DNA from: Thermofilum uzonense
GTDB lineage: Archaea; Thermoproteota; Thermoprotei; Thermofilales; Thermofilaceae
DNA: 64,000 nucleotides
NCBI RefSeq assembly: GCF_000993805.1
Contig: NZ_CP009961.1
Coordinates: forward strand, 24,001-88,000
Direction: 5' to 3'
Shown: piece after piece, positions 59,039 through 64,000 of the stretch
Numbering within the stretch: the stretch's first letter is position 1
Layout: each line of letters starts with the position of its first letter
Position numbers and translations under genes: made by a program
Notes under the pieces: generated by a model
Seen by the model: the letters and a program-made list of their open reading frames with translations, nothing else
What the model was told of the DNA's origin: nothing
Database searches by the model: none

Positions 59039-60130
59039 ATGAATGATGTCGCAAAACGATGGATCAGAAAACACGTCATATATGTTGTCCAGGCGATTTT
59101 CATAATCGCACTTGGGCTATACATTATCCAAGACTTTAAGCTAGGCGAGTTTATCCAAACTTTAACTCAGATAGATAAACAGTTCATATTATACCTGGTC
59201 ATCTTCGAGATCCTATACTACTTCTTACACGCCCTATCCTATTGGTTCCTCACGTACAAGAGGTTCAGGCTAAAGCTGAGAGAAGCGGTAGGAGGAACAA
59301 TGCTTGCATGGCTAGTAGACCTGATTCTACCATCTGCATTCATCGAGGGAGACATAGTTAGAATCGTTTTCCTGAGGCAGTACGGAGACTGGGCTTCGGC
59401 TATAAGCTATAACCTATTCTTCAGGTTTCTACTCAACACTACACTAGCCTTATTTATAATGATAACCGCGGTCTTGGCCGTGAACCTCAGCACGTCCATT
59501 ATGAACTATCTCCTCATATACGGCATAACTGTTCTACTCGCATTTCTCAGCGCAGCCCTGATAGCCGTTTTTATATTTGATGCTAACAGGACGCTGCGCT
59601 TCGCGCGGTGGCTCATAGAGAAGCTACCAGTTAAGAGGAAAGAAGCCCTTGAGAGAGAGACAGAAAAGTTTCTCCAATATGTCTCTGATACCGCGCGGGA
59701 CTTCTCACCGTACAGCCCGAACCTCTGGGCGGCGGTCCTTTCCCTAATGGGCCAGTGGATAAGTGGTGTGCTTACACCGTATTACTCGCTGAGAAGCATA
59801 GGCGTAAAAATAAACCCCATTCTCATAGCGCCTGGATACACTATTCTCACGATTTTCTCGCTAGCATCTATAGGCGTCCCATTCATGGTTGGCAGCGTAG
59901 ACGTAGCACTGATAACTCTATACTTACTACTCGGGGTTCCAAAGGAGAAGGCTGTCGCAGCAGCATTCCTAGGACGAGGTATAACAATACTAGTAACCTT
60001 GTCCATGATTTACCCGATAGGTCTTTACTACGGGAAGAAACTGTTTTCAAAAAAGAACTTTGAGGAACTGAAAGAAACCATAAGGAGTATCGTGAAACAG
60101 TATGGTTTCTCACTGCCGCTATTCTCCTAG
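59039..60130 (+). CDS. UPF0104 / LPG-synthase-type transmembrane protein
   Basis: A 363-residue polytopic protein with about eight membrane segments (HVIYVVQAIFIIALGLYII, FILYLVIFEILYYFLHALSYWF, LLIYGITVLLAFLSAALIAVFIF). The family signature is GTMLAWLVDLILPSAFIEGDIVRIVFLRQYG and the later SLASIGVPFMVGSVDVALITLYLLLGVPKEKAVAAAFLGRGITI. Such proteins include the lysyl-phosphatidylglycerol synthase membrane domain and the archaeal AglD C-terminal part, so lipid-linked sugar handling is plausible. ATG at 59039 follows TATAAAATAC by about 35 bases; the open frame upstream, antisense to the glycosyltransferase, is not counted. Confidence 0.8.
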   Translation: MNDVAKRWIRKHVIYVVQAIFIIALGLYIIQDFKLGEFIQTLTQIDKQFILYLVIFEILYYFLHALSYWFLTYKRFRLKLREAVGGTMLAWLVDLILPSAFIEGDIVRIVFLRQYGDWASAISYNLFFRFLLNTTLALFIMITAVLAVNLSTSIMNYLLIYGITVLLAFLSAALIAVFIFDANRTLRFARWLIEKLPVKRKEALERETEKFLQYVSDTARDFSPYSPNLWAAVLSLMGQWISGVLTPYYSLRSIGVKINPILIAPGYTILTIFSLASIGVPFMVGSVDVALITLYLLLGVPKEKAVAAAFLGRGITILVTLSMIYPIGLYYGKKLFSKKNFEELKETIRSIVKQYGFSLPLFS

Positions 60131-60144
60131 CCAATACGATTTTT

Positions 60145-60486
60145 CTATGTCTTGTTAAACCTCTCCCTTAACTCTCTCCTAACCCTCTCCCTCACTCGTT
60201 CATCTAGAAAGGCGTCAACGTCTTTCAACTCCAGTAAAGTCGACACAGCAACAACGTGAGAACATATACCCTTCTCCTGGAAGCCTTTACACGTACACGT
60301 AAGCTTTCCACCCTCAACCCTTACCAGGTGCTTCCCAACGCGACCCATGACGTAGTAAAGGTAGGGACTCACCTTTACCACGCGCCCCTCGGCTAGAAGC
60401 CATGCTGCCCTGGCTATAATACTGTCCATTGGTATCTCTTTCTGTCGCACTACACCATCGATTTTCGAAGCATTACTCCCTGACAT
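60145..60486 (-). CDS. SWIM zinc-finger protein
   Basis: A roughly 113-residue protein with a SWIM motif near the middle: LTCTCKGFQEKGICSHVVAV gives the CxC...CxH ligand set. N-terminal strands (GRVVKVSPYLYYVMGRVGKHLVRVEGGK) lead into it and the end is a charged helix (RVRERVRRELRERFNK). Archaeal single SWIM proteins are implicated in DNA repair through Rad55/Shu-type partners, but this one has no such context. ATG at 60486 is chosen over a longer frame that would run through the divergent phosphodiesterase gene. Confidence 0.8.
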   Translation of the reverse strand: MSGSNASKIDGVVRQKEIPMDSIIARAAWLLAEGRVVKVSPYLYYVMGRVGKHLVRVEGGKLTCTCKGFQEKGICSHVVAVSTLLELKDVDAFLDERVRERVRRELRERFNKT

Positions 60487-60531
60487 TACGCTAAATTTTA
60501 ATGTACTCTCGTTTATTAATCTTGATGCTAT

Positions 60532-61032
60532 ATGCATGTAGCAATAATCTCCGACACGCATGACAACCTGGAAGCTCTTCAAGCATTTATCGGAAAAATA
60601 AGGGGGAGAGTAGACACTATAATACATGCGGGCGACATAGTCTCCCCATTCACTCTTAGAGCCCTCAACGGCTACAAGGTATATGCTGTCTACGGAAACA
60701 ACGATGGTGAAAAACTTTTACTAAAGAAGGTCGCTGACGACATCGGTATAGTACTAGAGGAGCCACCACTGTTCACGACGATCAGTAATAAGCGATTAGC
60801 AGTCATTCACGGGGCTTCCACGCCCGAGAAGACCGAGCGTTTAGTCCAAGCCCTCGCCAAGAGCGGAGACTTCGACATAGTAGTCTACGGGCATACACAT
60901 AAAGCCGACGTCAGGAAGATCGGAAACACACTCGTAGTAAACCCCGGCACACTTTCAGGCTACCTCGCAGGCACGAGAACGTTTGCCCTCATAGACCTGG
61001 AGCGGTTCAGCGTGGATCTTGTAGAGGTGTAG
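60532..61032 (+). CDS. Metallophosphoesterase of the YfcE/MJ0936 family
   Basis: A 166-residue calcineurin-like phosphodiesterase. All metal-site motifs are in order: VAIISDTHDNLEAL, IIHAGDIVSP, VYGNNDGEK, AVIHGAST and VVYGHTHKADVR, followed by NPGTLSGYLAGTRTFALIDLE. Relatives cleave phosphodiester bonds in small molecules such as cyclic nucleotides; the natural substrate is unknown. ATG at 60532 is probably leaderless behind GTTTATTAATC. It heads an operon with the inositol-phosphatase-like and TatD-like genes. Confidence 0.93.
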   Translation: MHVAIISDTHDNLEALQAFIGKIRGRVDTIIHAGDIVSPFTLRALNGYKVYAVYGNNDGEKLLLKKVADDIGIVLEEPPLFTTISNKRLAVIHGASTPEKTERLVQALAKSGDFDIVVYGHTHKADVRKIGNTLVVNPGTLSGYLAGTRTFALIDLERFSVDLVEV

Positions 61033-61037
61033 CTTGA

Positions 61038-61898
61038 TTGGATCCTAGCCTACTTCTCGAAGCCGCACGGAAGGCCGCCAGGCGCGGAGGAGAGGCAGCC
61101 GTCAAGGCGATAAGGGAAGGAGTGGGTTCCAGCGTCGTTGGTAGAGGAGAGGGAGGCGACTACTCTCTCAGAGGCGACGTCGAGTCCGAGAAAATGATAC
61201 TGGATTCTCTCTTAGAGGATCTAGGAACCATAAGGATAGTCAGCGAGGAAATGGGTGAAAGACGGCATAACGGTGAAGCCGAGTTAACAGCCATAATAGA
61301 CCCTATAGATGGGAGCCGAAACTATAAACGGGGTCTTCCATTCTTTGCGGTCTCGGTGGCCATAGCAAGGGGAGAAACCCTAGAGGACGTCGTTGCGGCA
61401 GCCATATACGCGCCCCTCCTAAACCTAGAGTTCACAGCCCTTAAAGGCAAAGGAGCATTCCTCAACGGCAACCTCATACACGTGACCACGCACACCACGC
61501 TAAAGGACGGCATAGTATTCGTGGGCTCCTCCCCAAAGGCCGTCTTCCTACCCCACACATACACCCTAAACCTTGTCTCAAGGGGAGCCATCGTTAGAAG
61601 CCTGGGTAGCGCGAGTCTAGAGCTGTCCTTTGTCGCCTCCGGCGGGGCAGACGCGTACATAGACTACTGGGGCACAATGAGGGTCATAGACATAGCCGCA
61701 GCATACCTTATCGCAAGAGAAGCCGGCGCCTGGGTAAAGACAAGAGGGTCCAAAAACGAGAAGGTAGCCCTATCCCTCCGAGAAAGACTCCTAATATTAG
61801 CCTCCTCCACACATCAACTCGGAGCCGAACTCCATGGGCTCTTCAAGGAAACCTTCGGCTTTAACCCCGAAGAGATACTCTTGGTGAAGCAGCCTTGA
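61038..61898 (+). CDS. Inositol monophosphatase / fructose-bisphosphatase family protein
   Basis: A 286-residue Mg2+-dependent, Li+-sensitive-type phosphatase. Metal ligands appear in IVSEEMGERR (glutamate pair), AIIDPIDGSRNY (two aspartates and the DGS motif) and YWGTMRVIDIAAAYLIAREAGAWV (the distal aspartate). In hyperthermophiles this family hydrolyses inositol-1-phosphate and often fructose-1,6-bisphosphate. Inositol phosphate is also a precursor of the polar lipid made by the CDP-alcohol transferase type found here. The start is TTG at 61038, 5 bases after the upstream stop; its own stop overlaps the TatD start. Confidence 0.9.
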   Translation: MDPSLLLEAARKAARRGGEAAVKAIREGVGSSVVGRGEGGDYSLRGDVESEKMILDSLLEDLGTIRIVSEEMGERRHNGEAELTAIIDPIDGSRNYKRGLPFFAVSVAIARGETLEDVVAAAIYAPLLNLEFTALKGKGAFLNGNLIHVTTHTTLKDGIVFVGSSPKAVFLPHTYTLNLVSRGAIVRSLGSASLELSFVASGGADAYIDYWGTMRVIDIAAAYLIAREAGAWVKTRGSKNEKVALSLRERLLILASSTHQLGAELHGLFKETFGFNPEEILLVKQP

Positions 61899-62629
61899 CG
61901 TCACTCGTAGACGCACACGTGCATCTCTACGAGTTCAACCGCAAGGAAATAGAGGATTTCATAAGCTCAAACATGCTACTAGTCGCAGTCGCCGAGGACT
62001 ACGACTCCTCTATACGAAACCTCGAGCTACGCGATGAATTCCCCGAGAACGTAAGGGCGTGCGTCGGCCTACATCCCTGGAATGTGAAACAGGAAGCCGA
62101 CGCTCTCAGACAACTAGAACAGATCAACGGGCTTCTCAAAGAAGCTGACTGCGTAGGCGAGGTAGGGCTAGACTTAAAGTTCACCCCAACCACATTCAAC
62201 CTCCAAAAGCAGGTATTCCAAGCCCTACTCGACATGGCTGTAAGCCACTCCCTACCACTAAACCTGCACGCCGCCGGCGCTTGGAGCCAAGTCTTCGAGA
62301 TGCTCGTCCAGAGAGGGGCCAAGAAGGCAATATTTCACTGGTACACGGGGCCGATTAGCTTACTACAGGAGATAACCGAGAAGGGCTTATACATAAGCAT
62401 CAATGCCTCTGCAAGCATCCAAGAAAAGTCTAAAAACATAGCCCGCAACACACCACTACACCTACTCCTCACGGAAAGCGACGGTCCATACTCATACAGA
62501 GGGCTCAACCTATCACCACTCCTAATACCAGGACTAGTAAAACTCATCTCAAACCTCAAGAGAATAGAGGAAGGAAAACTCACACAGGAAATCCACAAGA
62601 ATATCACAACTCTATTCCAGAAACACTAA
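61895..62629 (+). CDS. TatD-like metal-dependent hydrolase
   Basis: A 244-residue amidohydrolase-fold protein. It has the HxH pair in LVDAHVHLYEF, the glutamate in DCVGEVGLDLKF, histidines in LPLNLHAAGAW and AIFHWYTGP, and the aspartate in LLTESDGPYSY, matching the TatD nuclease family. Relatives degrade DNA or RNA ends. The start is TTG at 61895, within the stop of the phosphatase gene, so translation is coupled. It is the last gene of the three-gene operon. Confidence 0.9.
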   Translation: MTSLVDAHVHLYEFNRKEIEDFISSNMLLVAVAEDYDSSIRNLELRDEFPENVRACVGLHPWNVKQEADALRQLEQINGLLKEADCVGEVGLDLKFTPTTFNLQKQVFQALLDMAVSHSLPLNLHAAGAWSQVFEMLVQRGAKKAIFHWYTGPISLLQEITEKGLYISINASASIQEKSKNIARNTPLHLLLTESDGPYSYRGLNLSPLLIPGLVKLISNLKRIEEGKLTQEIHKNITTLFQKH

Positions 62630-62849
62630 ACCCTTTTCGTCAACACGTAACCAGCCCCCATCATTCCTTTAAACAGGCAAACTTCCCAAGCCTAACTTCA
62701 TTCCTGGTTTTCAAGGCATTATAATAATAACGGGTAACGGTCATATGCTGTTCTAGTTTAACTATTGACGTTTTTCCGGCTAGAGGTTCTCATGTGATGT
62801 GAAGATGGGAGCGTTAAGGTTATATTAGGGGTCCGTCTTGCATGAGCGT

Positions 62850-62897
62850 TGATGAGTGCTCCCGGCCCTGAGGGGTGAGGAAAACTTACCCTGCTGA
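62850..62897 (+). ncRNA. C/D box sRNA 1 of a convergent pair
   Basis: Boxes in order: C TGATGA (62850-62855), 12-nt guide GTGCTCCCGGCC, D' CTGA (62868-62871), 4-nt spacer GGGG, C' TGAGGA (62876-62881), 12-nt guide AAACTTACCCTG, D CTGA (62894-62897). Guide lengths and spacer match archaeal guide RNAs for 2'-O-methylation; C' has one deviation. A TATA box lies about 30 bases before box C. Real ends likely extend a few bases past the boxes. Targets not determined. Confidence 0.8.
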
Positions 62898-62901
62898 ATT
62901 T

Positions 62902-62949
62902 TCAGCCGGTTTGGTACTCATCACTTTTCAGAGTCGCAGATGCTCATCA
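62902..62949 (-). ncRNA. C/D box sRNA 2 of a convergent pair
   Basis: On the minus strand all four boxes are perfect: C TGATGA (62944-62949), 12-nt guide GCATCTGCGACT, D' CTGA (62928-62931), 4-nt spacer AAAG, C' TGATGA (62918-62923), 12-nt guide GTACCAAACCGG, D CTGA (62902-62905). Its D box and that of sRNA 1 form the two ends of one palindromic sequence (CTGAATTTTCAG), only 4 bases apart, so the genes meet tail to tail. TATA-like GATATAGTAC lies about 30 bases upstream. Targets not determined. Confidence 0.88.
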
Positions 62950-63002
62950 ACTCTGTATGAGAGTCTGATGCTGGTACTATATCTCTTTCTGTTAGGGTAG
63001 CG

Positions 63003-63833
63003 GTGGGTGTTGAGGCTGGCAAGAAATTTAACCCGCGCTGGATTACAAGACTTGTGAAAACGTTAGAGTACGGGAGTTATAAGCTCTTCCTTTACAAGGA
63101 GTTTAAGACACGTGAGGGTATCCTCGTCCAGGGGCTACCAGGCATAGGGCTCGTGGGGAAGATAGCGGTGGACTACCTCGTGAGTACCCTTAAGCTTGAG
63201 AAGGTCGCCGAGCTTATAGGTCCGGGACTACTTCTACCTGTCGGTAACGCAGGGGTATTCGTAGACCAGACAGGTCAAATGCAGCTTCCATCCTATAAGT
63301 TTTACTTGTTCCAGGGAGCCTCTAGAGACATAGTCTTCCTGACGAGCGAGGTTCAGCCAGCAGTCTGGGCCCAGTATGAGGTCGCGGAGGTGGTTCTAGA
63401 GTTCTTTAGGTCAGTGGGAGGCTCGTCCGTGATCAGCTTATGTGGCACTAGCTCGGAGACCCCTGAGATAGAGGTGGTCTATGCTGTAGCCAAGTCCATG
63501 AGACTGGGCGAGCTTGAGTCGCTCGGGCTGAGGAGGAGCATTGGGGGTACAATAACCGGGGCTTGCGGTCTCCTCCCAACGCTGGCATCTCTCAACGGGC
63601 TTGAGGGCATCGTCATAATGGGGAGTACTACTACACCCGAGCCTAACTTTGAGTCTTCAAGAGAAGTAATAAGGATAGTCTCAAAGCTTCTTGGGATAGA
63701 GATCAGCCTTGAAAGCCTAGACAAGATGATAGAGGAGGAGCGGGCAAAGAGACGTGAACTTGAGAGAGAGCTTAGCGGCGTTGAGGAGAAAGTGAGGGAG
63801 AAGAGCGAGGGCCTGCCGAGCTGGTATGTTTAA
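63003..63833 (+). CDS. PAC2-family (proteasome assembly chaperone-like) protein
   Basis: A 276-residue protein of the archaeal PAC2/COG1938-2047 group. It shows REGILVQGLPGIGLVGKIAVDYLVSTLKLEKVAELIGPGLLLP, then IVFLTSEVQPAVWAQYEVAEVVLEFFRSVGGSSVISLCGTSS and the GTITGACGLLPTLASLNGLEGIVIMGSTT segment, ending in a charged coiled coil (EEERAKRRELERELSGVEEKVREK). Relatives bind proteasome alpha subunits in archaea, but a direct role here is inference. The GTG start at 63003 lies about 25 bases after ACTATATC and is probably leaderless. Confidence 0.85.
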   Translation: MGVEAGKKFNPRWITRLVKTLEYGSYKLFLYKEFKTREGILVQGLPGIGLVGKIAVDYLVSTLKLEKVAELIGPGLLLPVGNAGVFVDQTGQMQLPSYKFYLFQGASRDIVFLTSEVQPAVWAQYEVAEVVLEFFRSVGGSSVISLCGTSSETPEIEVVYAVAKSMRLGELESLGLRRSIGGTITGACGLLPTLASLNGLEGIVIMGSTTTPEPNFESSREVIRIVSKLLGIEISLESLDKMIEEERAKRRELERELSGVEEKVREKSEGLPSWYV

Positions 63834-63837
63834 GGCT

Positions 63838-64000
63838 TTACTCTAAGAGCTCCCAGTCCTCCTCGGAGACCTCGCCCTCTATAAGCCTTTCAAAGTTTTC
63901 CCATAGCTCCTCGAGCCTTGAATCGCTTGAGGTTTTCTCCATTAGGCGGCGCCAGCTGTCCCAGTCCTCGAAGAAGTATAGTTCCAGTATTTCTAAGTGA
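63838..64000 (-). CDS. 3' end of an unrecognised acidic protein gene
   Basis: A minus-strand frame enters from beyond the window and stops with TAA at 63838-63840, four bases from the PAC2 stop. The 53 visible residues are acidic and helical: HLEILELYFFEDWDSWRRLM, EKTSSDSRLEELWENFERLI and EGEVSEEDWELLE. There is no recognised domain. The codon use fits the neighbours. The rest of the gene is outside the window. Confidence 0.6.
   Translation of the reverse strand, partial: HLEILELYFFEDWDSWRRLMEKTSSDSRLEELWENFERLIEGEVSEEDWELLE

Larger units (their letters stand above)
62630..63002. other. Gene-free stretch holding two sRNA genes and their promoters
   Basis: The first 200 bases (to about 62815) show nothing definite beyond AT-rich runs such as ATTATAATAATAAC. 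GTTATATTAG at about 62818 is a TATA box suited to the plus-strand sRNA. ACTATATC at about 62977 can serve the minus-strand sRNA in one direction and the PAC2 gene at 63003 in the other. Confidence 0.5.

Noticed and set aside
1-64000. CRISPR arrays, cas genes, toxin-antitoxin pairs, insertion sequences
   Set aside because: No regularly spaced direct repeats, transposases or recognisable toxin/antitoxin proteins were seen anywhere in the window.

Overview
The window looks like a chromosome segment of a hyperthermophilic crenarchaeon, most likely of the Thermoproteales/Thermofilales (this placement is inference). The basis is archaeal-type ribosomal proteins (S4e, L18e-less S13-S4-S11, L19e, L32e), RfcS/RfcL clamp loader, Orc1/Cdc6, RNA polymerase subunit N, Alba, NAC, ABCE1, archaeal AlaRS, TATA boxes about 25 nt ahead of leaderless genes, and tRNAs with introns at non-canonical sites. 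An OB-fold SSB of Sulfolobus type argues for Thermofilum-like rather than Pyrobaculum-like relatives. Most of the window has moderate GC, but two stretches (about 22.26-24.05 kb and 49.1-50.3 kb) are strikingly GC-rich and look foreign.

Layout. 1-10.8 kb: end of rps9, rpoN, tRNA-Val, rps2, a MEMO / isoprenoid isomerase / archease cluster, a winged-helix regulator with tandem operators facing rtcB, rps7, rfcS-rfcL, and convergent orc1/cdc6. 10.9-13.3 kb: a minus-strand operon of a THUMP-like protein, an enolase-superfamily racemase and a GNAT acyltransferase. 13.4-15.1 kb: tRNA-Ser with two introns, rps13-rps4-rps11, and a C/D box sRNA antisense to the downstream edge. 15.2-22.2 kb: an unknown protein, an aminotransferase, and a minus-strand block with a small GTPase, two roadblock proteins, a membrane-anchored coiled-coil protein, a GalT-like enzyme and a polytopic membrane protein. 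This resembles the bacterial MglA/MglB and conservon modules and is the best candidate for an undescribed system. 22.3-24.2 kb: GC-rich island with a surface glycoprotein and a cut-off secreted protein, ending at a tRNA-Trp whose acceptor stem no longer pairs.

24.2-27.5 kb: M24 peptidase, DUF99, MtnA-like isomerase, an orphan. 27.7-34.8 kb: the spc-type ribosomal operon L24-S4e-L5-S14-S8-L32e-L19e-L18-S5-L30-L15-SecY, lacking L6. 34.9-43.2 kb: a small wHTH protein, a tiny basic ORF, a SPOUT methyltransferase, L3-L4-L23-L2, an NADH dehydrogenase, then S19-L11-L1-L10 with no L12 and an L10 without its acidic tail. 43.3-49.1 kb: alaS, NAC, a CDP-alcohol phosphotransferase, rtcA and a SAM hydrolase. 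49.1-50.3 kb: a hairpin-dense GC-rich tract and decayed gene fragments.

50.3-64 kb: Cgi121-like KEOPS subunit, THUMP protein, zinc-ribbon protein, ABCE1, Alba, GH57 glycosidase, glycerate 2-kinase, SSB, glycosyltransferase and flippase-like membrane protein, SWIM protein, a phosphodiesterase / inositol-phosphatase / TatD operon, two convergent C/D box sRNAs tail to tail, a PAC2 protein and a partial minus-strand gene. RNA processing is a recurrent theme: RtcB, archease, RtcA, intron-containing tRNAs, three C/D sRNAs, THUMP and SPOUT proteins and a KEOPS subunit. No rRNA genes, CRISPR arrays or insertion sequences were seen.
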